Part shown: in pieces, positions 1 through 7,595 of the stretch
How positions within the stretch are numbered: position 1 is the stretch's first letter
Layout: each line of letters opens with the position of its first letter
Assembly: GCA_036399695.1 (NCBI GenBank)
Contig: DASWMP010000164.1
Span: forward strand, 1 to 20,380
Source of the DNA: DASVEE01 sp036399695
GTDB lineage: Bacteria; Acidobacteriota; Thermoanaerobaculia; Gp7-AA8
Direction: 5' to 3'
DNA: 20,380 bases
Translations under genes and position numbers: made by a program
The notes under the pieces: model-generated
Databases searched by the model: none
What the model saw: the letters and a program-made list of their open reading frames with translations, nothing else
What the model was told of the DNA's origin: nothing

Positions 1-154
1 ATTCCGCCGAATATCGGGCACCCGCGGGCACGCTGGCATTCAATGTGGGACAGACACTCTTGTCTGTCTGCGCCCGCAGGCGCCGGTTTCTAATCAGGCC
101 ATCAGAGTGTGTGCGCTCCGTTTTGAGACACCCTCCTATTCGCCGCCGCACTCC
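1..154. repeat. Right part of a MITE-like palindromic intergenic element (copy A, cut by window start)
   Basis: Bases 1-99 match 10830-10928 with only two visible differences (positions 4 and 70). The segment carries the hairpin GGACAGACA-CTCT-TGTCTGTC, then a GCGCCGGTT block, then GAGACACCCTCC and the terminal motif CGCCGCCGCACTCC at 141-154. The left half of the element would lie outside the window. It ends 38 bp from the stop codon of the helicase gene. No coding potential is apparent; the short open frame here is repeat sequence. Confidence 0.8.
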
Positions 155-191
155 AAACATCACGACGTAGAGCCGCGCAAGCAACACGCGT

Positions 192-3100
192 CTACACCTC
201 CCGCACCACGTCCCCCGAGGCGCTCAAGCCACCGCGCGCCACCTCCACGGCGATCACCTCCGCGATGCGCGCGAACACGCCTCCGCTCGTCGACTGGATA
301 CCCAGGCGGCGGGCGGCGGCGGAGACGAGGTCGTCATGCTCGGTGGCGAACTGCGTCCGTAATACGTGATGCACGGCGGCGACGATCTCGGCATCGGCGA
401 TGAGGTCGATCTTCGCCGGCGGGTCGCCGTTGCGGCGGCGGGGGCGGACGGGGCCGTTGGGGAGATGGAGGAACTCGCCGTCGGCGGTGATGCGGCGTTG
501 GGAGATGGCCAGGCGGGTGGCCTGCTCGATCGCTTCACGAATACGGTTGCCGGCGCGTTGCAGCCCCCACAGCGTGCGGATGCGGCGGACCACCTCGTCG
601 ACGTGCACCGGGCCTTCCACCGTCACCACGTCCTCCACGGCCACGGCCAGGTACGACGGACCGACGAGGTGCAGCTCCCCGGCGATGGGGATACGCAGCG
701 CGCGGCAGACCTCGTACTCGTCCACGTCCGGCGCCGGCTCCACGAGCGCGACCGGCTCCGGAATCACGGCCGCGTCCTCGACCGCGGCGAGCACTTCGAC
801 CGGCTCCACGTCCGGCGGCGGCGCGACCGGCGGCACCGCGTGCTTCGCCTCCTCGACGGCGCGCAGCAGCCGGGCGACGGTGGCGGCGCGGTTGCGGTAC
901 CAGTCGGTGGACCAGACGCGGTGAATCGTCCAGCCGAGGTTCTCCGTGAGGATCTGCTGGCGCAGCCGGTCCCTGTCGCGGGCCACGGGCGAGCCGTGAT
1001 AGTTCGCGCCGTCGCACTCGATGCCGAGGAGATAGCGGCCCGGCTCGCGCGGATCGACGACCGCCAAATCGAGGCGGTACTGCGGTGCGCAGCCGACGCG
1101 CGTCTTCACGTCGTAGCCTTCCGCGCGCAACACCTCCGCCACCGAGTCCTCGAACAGCCGCTCGTGCTCCTCCTGCGGCGGCTCGGCGGCCGCGAGGTGG
1201 CGCGATTCGGCGTAATCGAGGAACGCCTTCAGCACGGCGAGCCCCTTCTGCTTCGCCGGATCTTCGACGACGAGGTCGTGCGCGCGGAAGTTCGAATAGA
1301 CGACGCACTTTTCGCGGGCGCGGGAGATCAGCACGTTCAGCCGGCGCTCCCCTCCTTCGTAGTTCAGCGGGCCGAAGTTCATGCGCAGCTTGCCGTCGGC
1401 GGTCCGGCCGTAGCCGAGGGAGATGAAGATCACGTCCCGCTCGTCGCCCTGGATGGTCTCGAGGTTCTTCACGAACAGCGGCTCGCGGCGGTTGTTGCGG
1501 AACAGCCCTTCGATCTCCGGATGCGCGCGGAGCTGCGCTTCGAGCTCCTCCTGGATGGCCTGCTGCTGCTTGACGTTGAACGTGCCGATGCCGAGGCTCT
1601 TGTCCGGGTGACGGCGGTAATGGTCGAGGGCCGCGGCGGCGACGGTCTGCGCTTCGATGCGGTTCATGCCGGTGGCGCCGCGGTCGTAGACGCCGCGCGG
1701 CACGTGGACAAAGTGCACGCCGAGGTGCGGTGCGGCGTCGATGGCCGCGGGATAGATGCGCAGGTGGTTGTCGTAGAAGTGGAGATTGGAGATGGCGATG
1801 AGCGACTCGTGCCGGCTGCGGTAGTGCCATTCGAGCATGCGCGACGGGTAGCTGCGCGCGCATTGATGGAGGATGCTCTCCACGTCCGTCAGCGCCGCTT
1901 CCTCCTCGGAGGCATCCCCGTCGCCCGCGGCGAGGTGATCGAAGAAGCTCGTCGGCGGGAGCTGCTGCGTGTCTCCCATGACGACGAGCTGCGTGCCGCG
2001 CAGCATGGCCCCGACCGCGTCCTCCGGCCGCACCTGGCTCGCTTCGTCGAAGACGATCAGGTCGAAGCGGGTGCTGCGCGGGTCGAGGAACTGCGCGACC
2101 GAGAGTGGGCTCATGAGGAAGCAGGGCTTGATGCGCTGAATCAGGCCGCCGGCCCTCGCCAATAGCTTGCGGATCGGCATGTGCCCGCGTTTCCGCTCCA
2201 TCTCTCCTTTGAGGATGCCGAGCTCCGAGCCGGGCGAGGCGCCGCCGTTGATCTGCGGCCTCGCCTGATGCAGCCGCCGTGAGAGGCGGGCGCGGTTGAC
2301 GGCGACGAGGTTGCGATCGAGCTCGCGGAAGCGGGCGATCTTCTGCTCGTGCAGCTCGCCGGAGAACTGGCCGAGCGACGGACGCTCGCCGAACGCGGCG
2401 CGCAGCAGCGACTCCGCGAGGCTGGCCTCGAAGAACGGCAGCAGCCGGTGCGGCTCGAGCCGGTCGTCCGTGACGAGCGCTTCCAGCGGCGCGGCGGCCG
2501 TGGCCCGCAGCGCCTTGCGCGCGGCGTTGAAGCGGCACCAGGTGAAGAAGGCGCCGGTCTGTTCCTGCCAGCGCGCCAGGACCTCGGCGATCGTGTCGAA
2601 GGGCAGTTCGTCGAGCGTCGTCTCGCTCGCAGGAGAAGCATTGCCTGGATGGGGGACATTCGGAATCGCTACCTCGGCCAGCACCTCCTGCATTACCGCG
2701 CGCAGCGCCTTTGCCGCTTCACCGAGACGTTCGATGTGTGCGTGGATCGTGGCGGAGTCGACGCGGCCCGACGCCACCTCCACCGCTCGCCGCGTCAGCG
2801 CTTCCCCGAGGAGCTCGCGGCGGAAGACGATGAGCCATTCGGCGAACTGGCGGAGCGCGGCGCAATCGCTCCTGTCGCTCTTCCAGCGCGCGCCGAAGAG
2901 CCCGCGTCCGCGCGTGTCGCCGCGCAGCGCGTCGCGCACGCTCTGATGCTCCACGAGGCGGCTCAGGTCCGCCACCATCTGCGCCGTCTTCGGCACCGCC
3001 GTCACGTACATGGCGGCGATCTGCCGCCGCAGCACGCGATAGCGTCCGCTGAAGATGCGGAAGAGGCTCGACGCGCGTCTCGCGAATTCGTCGAGCTCCC

Positions 3101-4952
3101 GTCCGCTGCTCGCTTCCAGAGACGTCTCGTTGAAGGTGCGCGCGAAGCCGGCCCGTTCGCGCTGGAACTCTTCGATGCGCCGCACCAGCGCCTCGGCATC
3201 GGCATTCGGCGCGTTCCACTGCTCGCTCAGCAGCAGCGAGGTCTCGGTCGGTGCGTCGGCGCGCGTGAGGATGTCCGCGGCGCGCAGAGCGCGTTCGACA
3301 TCGGCTAGGCGTTTCGGCTGCTGCACCCCCGCCGCCTGCGCCAGCACCGCGGCGGCCTCGGCGACGCCTCGCGTCAGCCCGGCAGCGCGGGCGAGCAACG
3401 CGCGCAGCTCCTCCTCCTGATGCGGGAGCATCGTGTCGCGCGTGCTGGCGCGCCACGGATGGGCGGCCGCGGGCTGCACGAGCGGCATGACGTACGCCAG
3501 CTCCCGCAGCGCCTTCTGCGCTCCCGCGGCATCGCCCTCCGTCACGTTGGCGATGTTGGCCAAGCGCACCAGCTCCGGCGCGCCGTCGAGCCGCGCCAGC
3601 GCCGCCTGCCGTTCTCCGAAGAGACGGTACGGCGTCCGCTGCAGCCTGCCAACGGGCGTACCGAGCTCGGAGGCGTAGAGATTCAGCTCCCGCTTGAGCA
3701 GCTCGTGCTCTTCGAGGAGCTGCTCGCCGGCGGAGGGCAGCGGCGTGGAGTGCAGCGCGCGCTTCAGCTCCGCGATGACCGCCTTCTTGTTCGACTTGCG
3801 GCTGTGCAATTCGAGACAGAACGGGCCGAGGCCGGCGCCGTCGAGGCGCGTCTTGACGACTTCCAGCGCGGCCATCTTCTCGCTGACGAACAGCACCGTC
3901 CTGCCGGCGGACAGCGACTCGGCGATGAGGTTCGTGATCGTCTGCGATTTGCCGGTGCCGGGCGGCCCCTGTACGACGAGGTTCTGCCCGCGCTTCACAT
4001 CCTGGAGCACGGCGATCTGCGACGGATCGGCGTCCATCACGTGCCAGAGGTCGCGCGCCGTGAGGGTCGTGTCGATGGCCCGCTCGTCGAAGAGGCCGTC
4101 GCCGGACGGCGTGCCGGTGGGACGGAACAGTGTCCGCAGCAGCGGGTGGTCGTGCGGCTTGGTCTCGTCCGGCCAGGTGGCGGGATCGAGGTCCTTGAAC
4201 ATGACGAACTTCGTGAAGCTGAAGAAGTCGAGCGTCAGCTCGGAGAGGACGCGCCAGCGCGGTTTCCGGGCGATGGCGTCCGCCACCTTCTGCAGCCAGG
4301 CGTCGATGCCGGCCTTCTCCTCCGGCGCCTCGAACGGCGGCAGCGCCACGCCGAGCTCCACCAGCTTGGCGCTGAGGGAGATGTTGGCGAAGACGTCCTC
4401 GCCGGTCCACTTCACTTTCGAAAAGTCGCCGGCGCGCACGCGCTCCAGCTCCGCCGGCACGAGGATGAGCGGCGCGCGGCGCGGCTGGTCTGCGTCTGCA
4501 CTCTCGTACCATTCGAGAAACCCGAGGGCCAGGTGGGCCACGGTGTAGCCCTGCTCTTCCACGGCGCTGCGCCCCTCGTGGTAGACGCGGAACAGTTTGC
4601 GGGCCAGCGATTCGTCGTCGTAGGGAGTCTGGAGGAAGCGGTCGGTGTGCTTCGCTTCGAGCGCGGCGGCATCGCGAGCGGTCCACGTTTCCAGGTGACG
4701 GTGGACCGGCGTGGACGGCTCGGCGTCGGGGTCGATGATGGCCGCCGCATCGGCGGTCTTCCGGCGAGGGCCGGTGCCACGGAACTCCAGGCTCTTCTCC
4801 CGCAACACGAGCGCGTCGTAGCTCTCCGCCGGCAGTTCCCCCGTGACGCGGATGCTGCGCACGGAGCTGGGGCGGTAATTCAGCAGACGGTTCCGCAACG
4901 TCAGGTCGAGCAGACTCTGACGCGCGGTCTCTAATTCGCGGGCAATGGACAT
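192..4952 (-). CDS. DUF4011 / superfamily-1 helicase / Vsr-like nuclease / DUF3320 fusion protein, probable defence enzyme
   Basis: A 1586-aa protein likely to act on DNA as an ATP-driven helicase-nuclease. Residues 1-40 carry the DUF4011 signature (LLDLTLRNRLLNYRP). Walker A is GPPGTGKS at 329-336. A long helical insert of about 600 residues separates it from motif II (DEAS, 969-972), motif III (GDTQQLPP, 993-1000), motif V (QGDERDVIFISLG, about 1168-1180) and motif VI (RRLNVLISRARE, 1203-1214). Residues about 1265-1355 look like a Vsr/DUF559 (MTES_1575-type) nuclease with RLDLAVVD and GIECDG. A Pro/Val-rich linker follows, then a DUF3320-like helical domain (about 1430-1490). The start was chosen because the ATG at 4952 begins the conserved DUF4011 block and has GGGGAGG just upstream; the longer frame to 5057 adds only non-conserved residues. 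The same domain order is known from single-gene anti-phage systems (Hhe-like). The defence role is inferred from architecture. No partner gene is adjacent. Confidence 0.93.
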   Translation of the reverse strand: MSIARELETARQSLLDLTLRNRLLNYRPSSVRSIRVTGELPAESYDALVLREKSLEFRGTGPRRKTADAAAIIDPDAEPSTPVHRHLETWTARDAAALEAKHTDRFLQTPYDDESLARKLFRVYHEGRSAVEEQGYTVAHLALGFLEWYESADADQPRRAPLILVPAELERVRAGDFSKVKWTGEDVFANISLSAKLVELGVALPPFEAPEEKAGIDAWLQKVADAIARKPRWRVLSELTLDFFSFTKFVMFKDLDPATWPDETKPHDHPLLRTLFRPTGTPSGDGLFDERAIDTTLTARDLWHVMDADPSQIAVLQDVKRGQNLVVQGPPGTGKSQTITNLIAESLSAGRTVLFVSEKMAALEVVKTRLDGAGLGPFCLELHSRKSNKKAVIAELKRALHSTPLPSAGEQLLEEHELLKRELNLYASELGTPVGRLQRTPYRLFGERQAALARLDGAPELVRLANIANVTEGDAAGAQKALRELAYVMPLVQPAAAHPWRASTRDTMLPHQEEELRALLARAAGLTRGVAEAAAVLAQAAGVQQPKRLADVERALRAADILTRADAPTETSLLLSEQWNAPNADAEALVRRIEEFQRERAGFARTFNETSLEASSGRELDEFARRASSLFRIFSGRYRVLRRQIAAMYVTAVPKTAQMVADLSRLVEHQSVRDALRGDTRGRGLFGARWKSDRSDCAALRQFAEWLIVFRRELLGEALTRRAVEVASGRVDSATIHAHIERLGEAAKALRAVMQEVLAEVAIPNVPHPGNASPASETTLDELPFDTIAEVLARWQEQTGAFFTWCRFNAARKALRATAAAPLEALVTDDRLEPHRLLPFFEASLAESLLRAAFGERPSLGQFSGELHEQKIARFRELDRNLVAVNRARLSRRLHQARPQINGGASPGSELGILKGEMERKRGHMPIRKLLARAGGLIQRIKPCFLMSPLSVAQFLDPRSTRFDLIVFDEASQVRPEDAVGAMLRGTQLVVMGDTQQLPPTSFFDHLAAGDGDASEEEAALTDVESILHQCARSYPSRMLEWHYRSRHESLIAISNLHFYDNHLRIYPAAIDAAPHLGVHFVHVPRGVYDRGATGMNRIEAQTVAAAALDHYRRHPDKSLGIGTFNVKQQQAIQEELEAQLRAHPEIEGLFRNNRREPLFVKNLETIQGDERDVIFISLGYGRTADGKLRMNFGPLNYEGGERRLNVLISRAREKCVVYSNFRAHDLVVEDPAKQKGLAVLKAFLDYAESRHLAAAEPPQEEHERLFEDSVAEVLRAEGYDVKTRVGCAPQYRLDLAVVDPREPGRYLLGIECDGANYHGSPVARDRDRLRQQILTENLGWTIHRVWSTDWYRNRAATVARLLRAVEEAKHAVPPVAPPPDVEPVEVLAAVEDAAVIPEPVALVEPAPDVDEYEVCRALRIPIAGELHLVGPSYLAVAVEDVVTVEGPVHVDEVVRRIRTLWGLQRAGNRIREAIEQATRLAISQRRITADGEFLHLPNGPVRPRRRNGDPPAKIDLIADAEIVAAVHHVLRTQFATEHDDLVSAAARRLGIQSTSGGVFARIAEVIAVEVARGGLSASGDVVREV

Positions 4953-4955
4953 GGG

Positions 4956-4962
4956 CCTCCCC
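4956..4962 (-). promoter_or_regulatory. Shine-Dalgarno site of the helicase-nuclease gene
   Basis: GGGGAGG on the minus strand ends 3 nt before the ATG at 4952. It decides the start over the upstream in-frame codon at 5057, which lies in non-conserved sequence next to a small palindrome (TGCAAA-TCTTC-TTTGCA, 5053-5069). Confidence 0.6.
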
Positions 4963-5083
4963 TGGGATCCGGCTCTGTAAAGGACACGGAGCGGCGCCGT
5001 TTGTGGCGACGTCAATGAGCCGGTGGCCAGTGCCGAAGGCACGCCGCCGGGGTGCAAATCTTCTTTGCAACGCCGCTTTTTTT

Positions 5084-5504
5084 GATCTCGGAGGGCGATG
5101 CGACTTCAGCCCCGCTCCGCGGGCGGCAGCGTCGTAGCCCCGGGCGCGAGCCCCAAGGGCGTTAACTTTAGATGTGGGACAGACACTCTTGTCTGTCCCG
5201 TGCACCCGAACCGCCGCTTGTCTGGAGGAATGGACCTCGGGGGTGGGCCGGACAGACAGGAGTGTCTGTCCCACATGAGGCAAACCTCTAAGTCAACGCC
5301 ATTGGGGCGCGAGCCCGGGGTCAATCGCAGGTTTCCTTTGATCGAGCCGGCGTGGGGGGCTCGTTTTCCCCGGGCTTTCGCCCGGGGCTACGACGCTGGC
5401 GCCCGCGGGAGGCGGGCTGAAGGCGCACCGTCCGGACCTCGACGGCGCGTCTGAAAGAGCGGTGACTGATCTTTTGAGACACCCTCCTTTCGCCACCGCA
5501 CTCC
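5084..5504. repeat. Compound nested inverted-repeat element (copy B of the intergenic family)
   Basis: The left edge (GATCTCGGAGGGCGATG, 5084-5100) resembles the left edge of the copies at 10682 and 20316. The right edge (GAGACACCCTCC, then CGCCACCGCACTCC at 5491-5504) matches the right edge of copy A. Between them lie nested inverted blocks. The block CAGCGTCGTAGCCCCGGGC near 5127-5145 recurs inverted near 5375-5395. A CCCCGGG...GCGTTAACTTTA-type block near 5140-5170 recurs inverted near 5290-5322. The GGGACAGACA hairpin arms sit at the centre. Small open frames here on both strands are by-products of the repeat. I see no gene. Confidence 0.65.
5172..5276. repeat. 27-bp-arm inverted repeat carrying the GGACAGACA hairpin
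   Basis: The left arm 5172-5198 and right arm 5250-5276 are reverse complements with one mismatch. Each arm also contains its own 9-bp stem (GGACAGACA / TGTCTGTCC) with a 4-nt loop. The same arm sequence occurs at 42-69 and, as a pair, in 10780-10917. Confidence 0.85.
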
Positions 5505-5554
5505 TCGATCGCTTCGCATCGCGTGGCAGTAATCGTAGGGCGGTCAGGCGCGAG

Positions 5555-6044
5555 TCATCCGCGAGTTACGCGCGGTCATCCGCGAGTTACGCGCGATCAC
5601 GCGGGAGTTACGCGCGGTCATCCCTGAGTTACCGGCGGTCATCCCTGAGTTACCGGCGGTCATCCGAGAGTTACGGCGCGTTTCCCGGGGGTTACCGATG
5701 GCCTTCCGAGGTAGTCCGGAGCCCTTCCGGGCGTTACCGGCGGTCATCCGGTCATTCACTTTCTTCATCCAGTCGTTACCCGCGCTCATCCGCGAGTGAG
5801 CGAGGCGTTCTGATTTAGAACAACGTTGTTCTGATTTAGAACGCTCGTGTTCTAAATCAGAACACTGCGCTCATCCGCGAGTAACCGGCGGTCATCCCGG
5901 CGTGAAGATTCGTCATCCGCGAGTCATCATTTTTCATCCACGCGTGAAGATTCGTCATGCGCGAGTGTCCATCCGTCATCCGCGAGTGATCGCCGGTAAC
6001 TCGCGGATGATCGCCGGTAACTCGCGGATGACCGCCGGTAACGC
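5555..6044. repeat. 21-bp phased tandem-repeat array, about 23 degenerate units
   Basis: The core unit is TCATCCGCGAGTTACGCGCGG with variants such as TCATCCCTGAGTTACCGGCGG. Units start at 5555, 5576, 5597, 5618, 5639 and 5660, continue at exact 21-bp steps to 5849, then after one extra base resume at 5871, 5892, 5913, 5934, 5955 and 5976. At 5997, 6018 and 6039 the units are inverted (TAACTCGCGGATGACCGCCGG reads as the standard unit on the other strand). Some central units (5681-5744) are heavily diverged. Because 21 is a multiple of 3, heptapeptide-repeat open frames arise on both strands. There is no Shine-Dalgarno site or conserved domain, so I treat the array as non-coding. Confidence 0.88.
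5807..5863. promoter_or_regulatory. Three AT-rich palindromic 15-mers at 21-bp spacing, operator-like or hairpin-forming
   Basis: GTTCTGATTTAGAAC occurs at 5807-5821 and 5828-5842, and its exact reverse complement at 5849-5863, in register with the surrounding 21-bp array. The second and third copies form a perfect 15-bp stem with loop GCTCGT. The first and second generate the 16-bp perfect palindrome AGAACAACGTTGTTCT (5817-5832). The cluster is AT-rich within a very G+C-rich region. It could be a binding site for a dimeric regulator or a recombination site; neither is demonstrated. Confidence 0.55.
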
Positions 6045-6180
6045 CTCCGCAGAGAGCAAGTGTCCGGGAACTGGACGGATTTTCTTCCGCGCCAGGTGCG
6101 CCACCGGCGCCCGAGGGTAGGGATTCTCCCTCCCCGCGGACGTGATTGTGTTTGGCGCAGGAGCGTGGCACCGACTCTCA

Positions 6181-6216
6181 TAGGTCCCATACGTCCCATC
6201 TGTCCCATGAGTCCTA
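6181..6216. repeat. 9-bp repeat cluster, four units of the form TNNGTCCYA
   Basis: The units TAGGTCCCA, TACGTCCCA, TCTGTCCCA and TGAGTCCTA follow each other exactly every 9 bp. The same family appears at 13022-13057 and 15380-15424. The rest of the 6045-6338 interval shows nothing gene-like. Confidence 0.75.
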
Positions 6217-6338
6217 TCGTTCTCTCTTGGCGGTCTACGGTTTGTAGATTCGCACCCCTGCGTCACATCCTGCCTCTCTTCGGTGCGCAGATCTTTACCG
6301 CACGCGCTTCAAAGAAACGCTAAAGTTTCCGCTTCGTC

Positions 6339-7457
6339 ATGAAAAAACGCATGTTGTTGATGCTCGTGGTCGTCATCGCGTTCCTCGCCGCGATCGGCGG
6401 ATTCAAGTACTTCCAGATCAAAGAAGCCATGGCCCAGTCGTGGGCGCCCCCTCCGGAGGCCGTGACGACGGTCGTCGCGCAACCGGCCAGTTGGTCGTCG
6501 ACGCTCAACGCCATCGGCAGCGTGGCCGCCGTCAACGGGGTCACCGTCAGCGCCGACGCACCCGGCATCGTCGAGCAGATCCTGTTCGACTCCGGCCGCA
6601 CCGTCTCGAAGGGCGACGTCCTCGTGCGCCTCGATGCGAAGCAGGAGCGGGCCCAGCTCGCCGCCGCGGAAGCGCAGCGCAACCTGGCCCGCCTCGCGTT
6701 GCAGCGCAACCAGGGGCTCGCCGAGAAAGGGATCGTCGCGCAGTCGTCGTTCGATCAGGCGGACGCGGAGTACAAATCCGCGGAAGCGCGCGTCGGCGAG
6801 ATCCGCGCGGCCATCGAGCGCAAGACGATCCGCGCCCCCTTCTCCGGTGTCCTCGGCATCCGCCAGGTCAACCTCGGCCAGTACGTCGCCGGCGGCGCGC
6901 CGATCGTCTCGCTGCAGGCCGTCCGTCCCGCTTACGTCAACCTGACGGTCCCGCAGCAGCAGCTCGCGGGCCTCACGCCCGGCACGTCCATCGAAGTCGT
7001 CTCCGACGCCCTCGGCGCGCCCGAAGTCGGCCGCGTCGCCGCCATCGACTCCGTCATCGACGAGACCACCCGCAACGGCCGCGTGCAGGCCATCTTCGAC
7101 AACCGTTCCGGCAAGCTCCGCCCCGGCATGTACGTCGAAGCCAAGCTCGCCCAGAGCGGCACCTCGTCGGTCCTCGTCGTCCCCGCCTCCGCCATCAGCT
7201 ACGCCCCCTTCGGCGACTCGGTCTTCATCGTCGAAGAGATGAAAGGCCCGGACGGCAAGCCGTACAAAGGCGTCCGCCAGCAGTTCGTCAAACTCGCCGG
7301 CTCCCGCGGCGATCAGGTCGGCGTCGTCACCGGTCTCAAACCAGGCGAAGAAGTCGTCACCTCCGGCGCCTTCAAGCTCCGCCCCGGAGCCGCTGTCGTC
7401 GTCAACAACAGAGTGCAGCCGGGGAACAACGCCACCCCCAAGCCGGAGAACAGTTGA
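6339..7457 (+). CDS. RND efflux periplasmic adaptor (membrane-fusion protein, HlyD/AcrA-type)
   Basis: A 372-aa adaptor that would connect the downstream RND pump to an outer-membrane channel in the periplasm. Residues 5-22 form a hydrophobic N-terminal anchor. No lipobox cysteine is present, so it is probably membrane-anchored rather than a lipoprotein. Two lipoyl half-domains (about 66-100 and 163-196, with SADAPGIVEQILFDSGRTVSKGD and TIRAPFSGVLG) flank a short helical hairpin (about 101-160). Beta-barrel and membrane-proximal segments follow, ending with a TGLKPGEEVV-type motif (331-340). The length fits the family. It is the first gene of a two-gene operon with the pump 138 bp downstream. 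There is no clear Shine-Dalgarno site, but the ATG directly precedes the anchor. The substrate cannot be read from the sequence. Confidence 0.93.
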   Translation: MKKRMLLMLVVVIAFLAAIGGFKYFQIKEAMAQSWAPPPEAVTTVVAQPASWSSTLNAIGSVAAVNGVTVSADAPGIVEQILFDSGRTVSKGDVLVRLDAKQERAQLAAAEAQRNLARLALQRNQGLAEKGIVAQSSFDQADAEYKSAEARVGEIRAAIERKTIRAPFSGVLGIRQVNLGQYVAGGAPIVSLQAVRPAYVNLTVPQQQLAGLTPGTSIEVVSDALGAPEVGRVAAIDSVIDETTRNGRVQAIFDNRSGKLRPGMYVEAKLAQSGTSSVLVVPASAISYAPFGDSVFIVEEMKGPDGKPYKGVRQQFVKLAGSRGDQVGVVTGLKPGEEVVTSGAFKLRPGAAVVVNNRVQPGNNATPKPENS

Positions 7458-7462
7458 GAAAC

Positions 7463-7587
7463 GGTTGTTGGTTGTTGGTTTTTGGTTGGCGGTCAGCAGC
7501 CTTCGTCCTGTTTGGCCCCACTGGTCCTACAGCGCCTGACCATCCGCCACACAGCAATCCCTAACCAAAAACCAACAACCAACAACC
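7463..7587. repeat. Perfect 25-bp inverted repeat made of GGTTGTT-type heptamers between the two efflux genes
   Basis: The left arm 7463-7487 (GGTTGTT, GGTTGTT, GGTTTTT, GGTT) is the exact reverse complement of 7563-7587. The 75-nt spacer has no gene. The structure starts 6 nt after the adaptor stop and ends 8 nt before the pump ATG, so the intercistronic mRNA could fold into a long stem. It lacks a following T-run, so it is not a typical terminator. It could modulate pump translation or mRNA stability. Confidence 0.85.
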
Positions 7588-7595
7588 AATTAATC

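Noticed and set aside
366..4934. Long plus-strand open frames (up to 599 and 504 codons) opposite the helicase-nuclease gene
   Set aside because: They are antisense shadows caused by high G+C content; composition is Arg/Asp/Leu-rich with no motifs, while the minus strand carries complete helicase motifs.
2719..5283. An 854-codon minus-strand frame overlapping the helicase-nuclease gene
   Set aside because: It is the same region read in another frame, with Arg/Ala-rich low-complexity sequence and no domain.
5106..5496. Small open frames on both strands at the compound inverted repeat
   Set aside because: They translate the palindromic element itself and show no protein features.
5555..6044. 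CRISPR array
   Set aside because: Units are contiguous 21-mers without unique spacers, and no cas genes are nearby.
6166..6182. Possible sigma-54 promoter (TGGCACCGACTCTCA)
   Set aside because: The -12 element lacks the required GC/TTGCA-type core, so the match is only to the -24 half.
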